Shown in pieces: positions 1 through 4,710 of a DNA stretch of 6,156 nucleotides (position 1 is its first letter; each line of letters starts with the position of its first letter). This DNA is from Oscillospiraceae bacterium (GTDB lineage Bacteria > Bacillota > Clostridia > Oscillospirales > Butyricicoccaceae). The DNA is taken from positions 1 through 6,156 of the forward strand of contig CADBTM010000072.1 in the NCBI GenBank assembly GCA_902797555.1, in the 5' to 3' direction. The notes beneath the pieces are model-generated. The model saw only the letters and a list, made by a program, of their open reading frames with translations, was not told the origin of the DNA and did not search any database. A program made the translations under genes and the position numbers.

Positions 1-1302
1 GATCTGTCCCAGGGTGTGCACGCCCCGCTCGGCGTCCGACAAAAAGGCGTCGGCCGTCATGCCCATGCGGGCGCTCTCCGCCGCGGCGGAAAAGTCGTCC
101 GCCGCCTGCAGCAGCAGCCGCGCCTGTCTTGCCGAGGTGACCAGCACCTCCTGAGGCGCGGGGGCAAGCTGGGAAAGCCATTGCGCCAGCGGCTCCACCT
201 GTCCGCTGGAAGCGGACAAAACAAAGTGCGCCGAGAAGGGGTATTCCCGCAGAATATCCTCTGCCCGCAGGGGGGCGGGGGAGGTGAGATCGGCCTTGTT
301 GAGCACCAGCGCGCTTGTGGGACAGGCCGAGGCCAGCGCCAGCGCCTGCCGATCCTCGTCGTTGAGGGGCCGGGAGCCGTCCACCACGCACACCACCGCC
401 TGGGCGGTCTGTGCCGCGGCGCGGGCGCGCTCCACGCCCATGCGTTCGGCCTTGGAATCGCTCTCCCGCAGGCCGGCGGTGTCCAGAATGCGGATGGGCG
501 CGCCGCCGCAGGAGATCACCTGCTCCAAAACGTCCCGGGTGGTGCCGGCCTCGTCGGTGACGATGGCCTTTTCCGCCCCGGCGAGGGCGTTGAACAGGGT
601 GCTTTTGCCCGCGTTGGGTCGGCCGATGATGGCCACCGGCACCCCTTCCCGCACCAGACAACCCCGCTGAAACCCCTGATAGAGGGCGCGCAGCCGGGCG
701 GTGACGTCCTCCAGCACCTGCGCCGCGTGGGCATAGTCAAAGGGATCCAGATCCTCGTCGGTATAGTCGCACACCGCATAAAAATGGGCCAGCAGGCCGA
801 CGGCCTGCTCCCGCAGGGCGCGGATGCGGGTGCCAACGCTGCCCTCCAGCTGGGCGGCGGCGGATTTTGCCCCCAGCTCGCTTTGGGCGTGGATCAGGTC
901 GGCCACAGCCTCGGCCTCGGTGAGATCCATCCGTCCCGCCAAAAAGGCGCGCTTGGTAAACTCGCCCGCCGGTGCGGGCACCGCGCCAAGGGCGTAGCAA
1001 TGCTCCAGCAGAGCGGCCACCACGGCTTGGGAGCCGTGGGTGTAAAACTCCACCAGCGGCTCGCCGGTATAGCTCTTTTCCCCGTCAAACCGGGCGGCGA
1101 GGCACAGGTCGATGAGCGCGCCGTCCCGGGCGGTCAGCCGACCATAAACCAGCGTCCGCTCGTCCCTCCCGCTGAGGGGCGCGCCGCGCATGGGGGAAAA
1201 GGCGCCGTCGGCGATGGGCATAGCCTGCTCTCCGCTGAGGCGCACGATGGCGATGGCGCAGGGCATGGCGCCGCTGGAACAGGCGGCGATGGTTTCCGAC
1301 AC
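1..1302 (-). CDS. mnmE: MnmE (TrmE), tRNA uridine-34 5-carboxymethylaminomethyl modification GTPase, C-terminus cut by window edge
   Basis: With MnmG this GTPase builds the cmnm5 group on wobble uridine 34 of certain tRNAs, using a folate carrier and glycine. Reading the minus strand from GTG at 1302 gives 434 uninterrupted residues. The N-terminal folate-binding domain begins SETIAA and carries the hallmark AGEFTKRAFLAGRMDLTEAE stretch at about 112-131. The inserted G domain has the P-loop GRPNAGKS (227-234, with the potassium-binding Asn), GTTRD (253-257), DTAG (274-277), a Glu at 286 matching the catalytic Glu of the E. coli enzyme, NKAD (335-338) and SAS (363-365). The family is about 455 residues, so roughly 20 residues, including the Cys of the terminal CIGK motif, lie beyond position 1. 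GTG is preferred because AGAGGGTGATC lies just upstream (1315-1305) and SETIAA follows it directly, as in relatives. The first lines of the N-terminus (no TPPG-like segment) and the C-terminal helical part (TSARQ where TNARH is usual) are divergent, but the frame is intact. It is transcribed away from mscL, probably as the first gene of an operon running left. Confidence 0.96.
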   Translation of the reverse strand, partial: MSETIAACSSGAMPCAIAIVRLSGEQAMPIADGAFSPMRGAPLSGRDERTLVYGRLTARDGALIDLCLAARFDGEKSYTGEPLVEFYTHGSQAVVAALLEHCYALGAVPAPAGEFTKRAFLAGRMDLTEAEAVADLIHAQSELGAKSAAAQLEGSVGTRIRALREQAVGLLAHFYAVCDYTDEDLDPFDYAHAAQVLEDVTARLRALYQGFQRGCLVREGVPVAIIGRPNAGKSTLFNALAGAEKAIVTDEAGTTRDVLEQVISCGGAPIRILDTAGLRESDSKAERMGVERARAAAQTAQAVVCVVDGSRPLNDEDRQALALASACPTSALVLNKADLTSPAPLRAEDILREYPFSAHFVLSASSGQVEPLAQWLSQLAPAPQEVLVTSARQARLLLQAADDFSAAAESARMGMTADAFLSDAERGVHTLGQI

Positions 1303-1304
1303 AG

Positions 1305-1315
1305 GATCACCCTCT
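1305..1315 (-). promoter_or_regulatory. Ribosome binding site of mnmE
   Basis: AGAGGGTGATC on the minus strand resembles the full anti-Shine-Dalgarno complement AGGAGGTGATC with two mismatches, and its GGG core ends 7 bases before the GTG at 1302. It decides the non-ATG start of mnmE, because no in-frame ATG occurs until residue 13, inside the conserved N-terminal domain. Confidence 0.75.
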
Positions 1316-1325
1316 TTCTGATGGT

Positions 1326-1354
1326 ATTGTACCACAATATTTTTCACTTGGGAA
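1326..1354 (-). promoter_or_regulatory. Predicted mnmE promoter (extended -10, sigma-A type)
   Basis: On the minus strand TTCCCA (1354-1349) is followed after 17 bases by TACAAT (1331-1326), which is preceded by TGG and so forms an extended -10 (TGnTACAAT). The predicted start near 1319 leaves a leader of only about 17 bases that contains the ribosome binding site. It is back to back with the mscL promoter. This rests on consensus matching only. Confidence 0.65.
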
Positions 1355-1364
1355 TGAGAAGTGG

Positions 1365-1392
1365 TTGCTTTTTGCGAAAAATTTAGTATAAT
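1365..1392 (+). promoter_or_regulatory. Predicted mscL promoter
   Basis: TTGCTT (1365-1370), a 16-base spacer and a perfect TATAAT (1387-1392) lie in an AT-rich stretch, giving a predicted start near 1399 and a leader of about 32 bases before the mscL ATG. The -35 is weak (three or four matches) but the -10 is ideal. It is divergent from the mnmE promoter with 10 bases between the two -35 boxes, so the two genes may influence each other. Confidence 0.65.
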
Positions 1393-1430
1393 AAATCTAT
1401 ACATCCGCGAAAATGAATGGAGGTCAGAAT

Positions 1431-1856
1431 ATGAAAAAACTTATGGCGGAATTCAAAGAGTTCATCATGCGTGGCAACGTGATGGACATGGCCATCGGCG
1501 TCATCCTCGCCACGGCCTTCGGCAAGATCACCACCAGCCTGGTCAATGACGTGTTCATGCCCTTCCTGGGATGGATCTTCGGCACCAGAGATATGACGGC
1601 GCTGAACGTTATCGTCCGACCCGCCGAGGTGGACGCCTCCGGCGAGGTGGTCAAGGAGGCCATCACCATCGGCTTCGGCACCTTTGTGGGCACCATCATC
1701 GACTTTGTTCTGGTGGCTCTGGTTGTCTTTGCCATCGTCAAGGCCCTCAACGCCGCCCGTCGGAAAAAGGAAGAGGCTCCCGCCGAGCCCGAGCCCGAAA
1801 AGCCCGATCCTCAGATCGAGCTGCTCACCGAGATCCGCGACCTGCTGAAGAAATAA
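1431..1856 (+). CDS. mscL: Large-conductance mechanosensitive channel MscL
   Basis: MscL is a homopentameric inner-membrane channel that opens under membrane tension and releases solutes during osmotic downshock. The 141-residue product (E. coli 136) has the full plan: an amphipathic N-terminal helix (1-13), RGNVMDMAIGV starting TM1 (about 14-45, with the MPFLG turn at 43-47), a periplasmic loop (about 48-77), TM2 (about 78-104, ITIGFGTFVGTIIDFVLVAL), a basic RRKK cluster (110-113), a Glu/Pro-rich linker (114-127), and the C-terminal bundle helix ending LLTEIRDLLKK, nearly identical to the E. coli end. The start at 1431 is chosen because GGAGG at 1419-1423 sits 7 bases upstream; the in-frame ATG at 1413 would overlap that site and add a non-family extension. 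In the pore helix, GVILATAF replaces E. coli GVIIGAAF, so one small packing Gly is Ala. It has its own promoter and terminator and is therefore probably monocistronic. The family is certain. Confidence 0.98.
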   Translation: MKKLMAEFKEFIMRGNVMDMAIGVILATAFGKITTSLVNDVFMPFLGWIFGTRDMTALNVIVRPAEVDASGEVVKEAITIGFGTFVGTIIDFVLVALVVFAIVKALNAARRKKEEAPAEPEPEKPDPQIELLTEIRDLLKK

Positions 1857-1879
1857 GAAATCTCTTTTCCAACCTGCCA

Positions 1880-1910
1880 AAAACGCCGTGCATTTTTTGC
1901 ACGGCGTTTT
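1880..1910. terminator. Intrinsic terminator of mscL, possibly bidirectional
   Basis: A perfect 13-bp stem, AAAACGCCGTGCA (1880-1892) with TGCACGGCGTTTT (1898-1910), encloses a TTTTT loop, 24 bases after the mscL stop. The GC-rich core with A and T tracts at the ends can work in either direction: a 4-T tract follows on the plus strand and a 5-T tract on the minus strand. No gene converges from the right, so its main role is ending mscL. Confidence 0.88.
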
Positions 1911-1948
1911 GATGTTGGGGTCATTCCCGGATCTGTAATCGCCTGGAA

Positions 1949-1975
1949 AGGACAAATGAATTATTCAGATATAAT
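1949..1975 (+). promoter_or_regulatory. Likely noc promoter in AT-rich island
   Basis: A perfect TATAAT at 1970-1975 is the best -10 in the mscL-noc gap. The only nearby -35 match is AGGACA at 1949-1954 with a short 15-base spacer, so the promoter is either weak or activator-dependent, or a shifted -10 inside the same AT-rich run is used. Transcription from here would give a leader of about 130 bases before noc. The -10 overlaps the first half-site of the GATATA repeats. Confidence 0.45.
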
Positions 1976-1995
1976 AATATATCGTATAGATATAT
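1968..1995. repeat. Operator-like alternating inverted half-sites GATATA / TATATC / GATATA
   Basis: GATATA (1968-1973), TATATC (1978-1983) and GATATA (1989-1994) alternate in orientation with gaps of 4 and 5 bases. The right pair extends to 7-bp arms, ATATATC-GTATA-GATATAT (1977-1995). The two direct copies are 21 bp apart, two helical turns. The array overlaps the predicted noc -10 and lies in an AT-rich island that contrasts with the GC-rich genes. A dimeric regulator site is plausible; low sequence complexity is the alternative. Confidence 0.45.
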
Positions 1996-2004
1996 AAAAA
2001 CGGG

Positions 2005-2061
2005 GGGTTTCGGAAAAATCCGGAAAATTCTCATTTCCCAACGGCGAGCGACGGGTTTCGG
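2005..2061. repeat. Short direct repeats in the noc leader
   Basis: The 9-base word GGGTTTCGG occurs at 2005-2013 and again at 2053-2061, and CGGAAAA occurs at 2011-2017 and 2021-2027, 10 bp apart. A complete half (ATTTCCC, 2033-2039) of the B. subtilis-type Noc site ATTTCCCGGGAAAT lies between them, but without its other half. TTTCGG at 2056-2061 can pair with CCGAAA at 2072-2077. Function unknown. Confidence 0.4.
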
Positions 2062-2101
2062 CACACTTTGCCCGAAAAGGGTGGTATGCTTGTCTCAAGA
2101 A

Positions 2102-2109
2102 GGGAGGGG
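2102..2109 (+). promoter_or_regulatory. Ribosome binding site deciding the noc GTG start
   Basis: GGGAGGGG ends 6 bases before the GTG at 2116. It would lie inside the coding sequence if translation began at the in-frame ATG at 2086 or TTG at 2068. The ATG at 2086 has a poorer match (AAGGG, about 4 bases upstream). Confidence 0.7.
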
Positions 2110-2115
2110 ACAGCA

Positions 2116-2931
2116 GTGGCATGGAAGCTGCACCCAAGGGACAGGCAGGCCGCAAAGGAGTTTCGGCGGATCCCCATCCGTCAGATCCGGAAAAATCCCA
2201 ATCAGCCCCGCAAGCAATTTGAGCCGGTCGCGCTGGAGGAGCTGGCCGACAGCATCCGGCGGTTCGGCATCATCACCCCGCTCACCGTCCGTCAGCAGGG
2301 GGAGGGGTACGAGCTGGTGGCGGGAGAACGGCGGCTGCGGGCCGCCGCCATCGCAGGGCTACAGACGGTGCCCTGCTATATCGTGCAGGTGAACGATCTG
2401 GACAGCGGGCTGATGGCCTTGCTGGAAAATCTGCAGCGCAAGGATCTGGATTGCTTTGAGGAGGCTGCCTCTCTGCGCAAGCTGTGCGAGGACTATAAGA
2501 TGACCCAACAGGAGGCCGCCGAGCGCATCGGAAAGACCCAAAGCGCCGTTGCCAACAAGCTGCGGCTGCTCAAGCTGCCGCCCGTGGTGATCGAGCAGGT
2601 GCGCGCTTTTGGCCTGAGCGAGCGCCACGCCCGGGCGCTGCTGCGTCTGGAGGAGGAACGACAGCTTGCCGCCGTGCGGGAAATCGGCACACGGGGAATG
2701 ACGGTGGCCCAGACCGAGAGCTATATCGAGCGGCTTTTGCAGGAAAAGCCGAAAAATCGCCGTCAGACCTGCATCAAGGACGTGCGTCTGTTCTGCAACA
2801 CGGTAGAGCGGGCGGTGCGCCTCATGCGGGAATCGGGCGTCGCCGCCGACTATAAGCGGGCGCAGGAGGGAGAAACCCTCATTGTCACCGTGCGCATCCC
2901 GGCTGCGGTGGCCTTCAAGCCCCGAACGTAA
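2116..2931 (+). CDS. noc: Noc, nucleoid occlusion protein (ParB paralogue)
   Basis: Noc is a ParB-family CTP-dependent DNA clamp that, in B. subtilis, binds sites around the chromosome and links them to the membrane so that the division ring does not form over DNA. From GTG 2116 the product is 271 residues (B. subtilis 283). It shows NPNQPR (27-32), the nucleotide-binding GERRLR (70-75), ENLQR (104-108) and a helix-turn-helix at about 130-155. The four positions known to separate Noc from ParB specificity read Q142, K148, K153 and R170, exactly the Noc set; the ParB encoded downstream has R, A, S and G there. The C-terminal segment (DVRLFCNTVERAVRLMRESG to VRIP) resembles Noc, not ParB. Position directly upstream of parA is also typical. 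Odd points: the extreme N-terminus has no clear amphipathic membrane-targeting helix, GERRW is GERRL, and the motif after ENLQR reads KDLDCFEEA where relatives have REDLNPIEEA. In-frame starts at 2086 (ATG, +10 residues) or 2068 (TTG, +16) are possible. A terminator separates it from parA. Confidence 0.9.
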   Translation: MAWKLHPRDRQAAKEFRRIPIRQIRKNPNQPRKQFEPVALEELADSIRRFGIITPLTVRQQGEGYELVAGERRLRAAAIAGLQTVPCYIVQVNDLDSGLMALLENLQRKDLDCFEEAASLRKLCEDYKMTQQEAAERIGKTQSAVANKLRLLKLPPVVIEQVRAFGLSERHARALLRLEEERQLAAVREIGTRGMTVAQTESYIERLLQEKPKNRRQTCIKDVRLFCNTVERAVRLMRESGVAADYKRAQEGETLIVTVRIPAAVAFKPRT

Positions 2932-2936
2932 GGAAT

Positions 2937-2952
2937 TGTTTCATGTGAAACA
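2937..2952. promoter_or_regulatory. parS site 1 (one deviation from the perfect palindrome)
   Basis: TGTTTCATGTGAAACA begins 6 bases after the noc stop and differs from the consensus parS TGTTTCACGTGAAACA only at base 8. Such single-base variants are known to be functional in other Firmicutes. Its last five bases (2948-2952) form the start of the noc terminator stem. It is 58 bp, start to start, from parS site 2. Confidence 0.9.
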
Positions 2953-2992
2953 CGGCTTTTGCGTATGAAAAAACGTGCAGGCCGTGTTTTTT
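2948..2992 (+). terminator. Intrinsic terminator of noc, overlapping parS site 1
   Basis: AAACACGGC (2948-2956) pairs with GCCGTGTTT (2981-2989), followed by a run of six T (2987-2992). The interior can extend through TGCGT with GTGCA (2960-2964 with 2975-2979, two G-T pairs) across small bulges, closing the loop to about 10 bases. It should end noc transcription before parA, so noc and parAB are separate units. Confidence 0.78.
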
Positions 2993-2994
2993 CT

Positions 2995-3010
2995 TGTTTC
3001 ACGTGAAACA
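2995..3010. promoter_or_regulatory. parS site 2 (perfect consensus)
   Basis: TGTTTCACGTGAAACA is a perfect 16-bp palindrome identical to the consensus bacterial parS, the loading site for ParB-CTP clamps. It ends 5 bases before the -35 of the parA promoter, so bound or spreading ParB could affect parAB transcription. Its presence beside parAB is the standard arrangement. Confidence 0.97.
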
Positions 3011-3015
3011 TTCTC

Positions 3016-3044
3016 TTGCAATCGGTGCCCGTTGTGCATATAAT
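3016..3044 (+). promoter_or_regulatory. parA-parB promoter
   Basis: TTGCAA (3016-3021), an exact 17-base spacer and a perfect TATAAT (3039-3044) predict a start near 3051, about 20 bases before the parA ATG. The leader consists almost only of the ribosome binding site. This is one of the best promoters in the window and probably drives parA, parB and serS. Confidence 0.82.
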
Positions 3045-3070
3045 AGAAAAAGGAAAAAGGAGGTGGGCGA

Positions 3071-3829
3071 ATGGCAAAAATCATCGCCGTAGCCAATCAG
3101 AAGGGCGGCGTGGGAAAGACCACCACGGCGGTCAATCTGGCCTGCTGCGTGGCGGCAAAAGGAAAAAAGGTTTTGCTGTGTGATTTTGACCCACAGGGAA
3201 ACGCCAGCTCGGGTGTCGGCGTAGAGGCTGCAGAGGGAAAAAGCGTTTATGACTGCATTCTCGGCGAGTGCGAAGCAAAAGAAGCGCTGGTGGAGACCAA
3301 ATATTGCACTGTTTTGCCCACCGATATCCAGCTTGCGGGAGCGGAGCTGGAGCTGAACCGGATAGAGCGCCGGGATCACCGGCTGAAAATGGTGCTGGAC
3401 AGCGTAAGAGATGGGTTTGATTATATTTTCATCGATTGCCCGCCCAGTCTGGGCCTGCTCACCGTCAACGCGCTCACTGCCTGCGACACGGTTTTGGTGC
3501 CCATGCAGTGCGAATATTACGCGCTGGAGGGGCTGAGCCAGCTGATTTCCAGCATTCGCGCGGTCAAGCGGGGGCTCAATCCCGCCATCGACCTGCAGGG
3601 GATCGTCCTCACCATGTACGACGCCCGGACAAATCTCACCATTCAGGTGGCCGAAGAGGTCAAGAAATACTTTGGGAAAAAGGTGTATAAGACCGTCATT
3701 CCCCGCAACGTGCGCCTTTCCGAGGCGCCCAGCCACGGAATGCCGGTCATCGCCTATGACCGCACCTCCCGCGGGGCACAGGCCTACACCGCCATGGCGG
3801 AGGAGTTTTTGAAACAGGAGGGGAAGTAA
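3071..3829 (+). CDS. parA: ParA (Soj), chromosome partitioning ATPase
   Basis: ParA is a deviant Walker-A ATPase. Its ATP-bound dimer binds DNA non-specifically on the nucleoid, ParB stimulates its hydrolysis, and in Firmicutes it also acts on DnaA. The 252-residue product (B. subtilis Soj 253) has the deviant P-loop KGGVGKTT (11-18, signature Lys 11 and catalytic Lys 16), the Walker A' stretch DFDPQGN (38-44) and Walker B IDCPPSLGLL (121-130). The length and the direct start of the P-loop at residue 11 place it with short chromosomal ParAs; there is no N-terminal HTH as in plasmid type Ia proteins. A very strong ribosome site, AAGGAGGTG (3057-3065), is well spaced from the ATG. The stop codon directly abuts the parB ATG, so the two are translationally coupled. 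Downstream residues LSEAPSHGMPVIAYD are typical of Soj. Confidence 0.98.
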   Translation: MAKIIAVANQKGGVGKTTTAVNLACCVAAKGKKVLLCDFDPQGNASSGVGVEAAEGKSVYDCILGECEAKEALVETKYCTVLPTDIQLAGAELELNRIERRDHRLKMVLDSVRDGFDYIFIDCPPSLGLLTVNALTACDTVLVPMQCEYYALEGLSQLISSIRAVKRGLNPAIDLQGIVLTMYDARTNLTIQVAEEVKKYFGKKVYKTVIPRNVRLSEAPSHGMPVIAYDRTSRGAQAYTAMAEEFLKQEGK

Positions 3830-4681
3830 ATGGCAAAGGCAAAGGGACTTGGCCGGGGGCTGGACGCCCTTTTGGGTGAGCTGCCCATAGAAGATGCCCG
3901 GCCTTCGGGTATCCGTCTGTCGCAGATCGAGCCCAATCCCCGTCAGCCGCGGCAGGATTTTGACCCGGAGGCGCTGGAAGAGCTGGCGCAAAGTATCCGA
4001 GAAAACGGTGTCATCACCCCCATCACCCTCCGCAGAACGGGGGATACCTACCAGATCATCGCCGGCGAACGCCGCTGGCGCGCCGCACGGCTGGCCGGAC
4101 TTCACGAGATCCCGGCTGTGGTGCTGGACGTGGACGAAAACACCGCCTATGCGCTGGCGCTCATCGAAAACCTCCAGCGGGAGGATCTCAATCCCATGGA
4201 GGAAGCCGAGGGCTATCGCCGTCTCACCGAAGAGCTGGGTCTCACCCAGGAGCAGGCCGCTCAGCGGGTGGGCATCTCCCGCCCTGCGGTGGCAAACGCC
4301 CTGCGCTTGCTCAGTCTGCCCGGGAGCATTGCACGGCTTTTGCGGGACAAGCGCCTGTCCGCGGGACACGCCCGGGCGCTGCTGCCTCTGGAACAGGAGG
4401 CAAAGATGGCAAAAGCGGCGGCAATCATCGAGGAGCAGCAGCTTTCCGTCCGTCAGACCGAGGCGCTGGTCAAGCGCATGCTGCGGGAGTCGCCCGAGCG
4501 GGAGGACAAGCCCGTGGACATCTACGTGGCCGATCTGGAGCGCACCATGGCGTCGCTGACGGGACATAAGGTGCTCATCCGCCACGGGGCAAAAAAGGGA
4601 AAGGTCATCGTGGAGTATTACGGCAACGAGGATCTGGAAGCCGTGTGTGAAGCATTAAAGAATATTAAACAGTCAAATTGA
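3830..4681 (+). CDS. parB: ParB (Spo0J), centromere-binding CTPase clamp
   Basis: ParB loads at parS, slides as a CTP-gated clamp, and organises the origin with ParA and condensin. The 283-residue product (B. subtilis Spo0J 282) has the ParA-stimulating N-terminus KGLGRGLDALLGE (5-17), PNPRQPR (35-41), the CTP-binding GERRWR (79-84), ENLQREDLNPMEEA (113-126), a parS-binding HTH (about 139-164) and a C-terminal dimer domain (about 228-283, ending in VIVEYYGNEDLEAVCEAL). Specificity positions are R151, A157, S162 and G179, matching ParB and differing from the Noc encoded upstream. Two cognate parS sites lie upstream of parA. The start abuts the parA stop, with AGGAGGGG at 3816-3823 inside the end of parA. 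No terminator separates it from serS. Confidence 0.98.
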   Translation: MAKAKGLGRGLDALLGELPIEDARPSGIRLSQIEPNPRQPRQDFDPEALEELAQSIRENGVITPITLRRTGDTYQIIAGERRWRAARLAGLHEIPAVVLDVDENTAYALALIENLQREDLNPMEEAEGYRRLTEELGLTQEQAAQRVGISRPAVANALRLLSLPGSIARLLRDKRLSAGHARALLPLEQEAKMAKAAAIIEEQQLSVRQTEALVKRMLRESPEREDKPVDIYVADLERTMASLTGHKVLIRHGAKKGKVIVEYYGNEDLEAVCEALKNIKQSN

Positions 4682-4710
4682 TATATTAAAAGAATACAGG
4701 AGGAAATCCC

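Noticed and set aside
516..1337. Suspicion that mnmE is frameshifted, because ATG-initiated minus-strand frames look broken into pieces
   Set aside because: Translating the minus strand from GTG 1302 gives 434 continuous residues with motifs in the right order; the pieces belong to other frames.
16..1386. A 456-codon open frame on the plus strand opposite mnmE
   Set aside because: The minus strand encodes an intact MnmE with all GTPase motifs; the plus frame is rich in Gly, His and Arg with no recognisable domain.
1413..1430. Upstream ATG at 1413 as the mscL start
   Set aside because: It would include the ribosome site for 1431 in the coding sequence, has no site of its own, and adds residues not found in the family.
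1921..1934. TCATTCCCGGATCT near 1920 as a full Noc-binding site
   Set aside because: Only the central seven bases match the ATTTCCCGGGAAAT palindrome; the flanks do not.
1383..1955. A 190-codon minus-strand frame opposite mscL
   Set aside because: Antisense to mscL, and it runs through the mscL terminator and promoter; no supporting signal.
1956..2000. AT-rich island as the oriC unwinding region
   Set aside because: Only one weak DnaA-box-like word (TTATTCAGA, 1961-1969) is present, with no cluster and no dnaA in view; a promoter/operator explains it better.
2999..4585. A 528-codon open frame on the minus strand opposite parA and parB
   Set aside because: It lies wholly antisense to two certain genes, has no ribosome site or family motif, and its residue makeup is what GC-rich codon bias yields on the opposite strand.
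4682..4710. T-box or separate promoter for serS
   Set aside because: The gap is 29 bases, too short for a T-box; TATATT at 4682-4687 has no usable -35 at the right distance.
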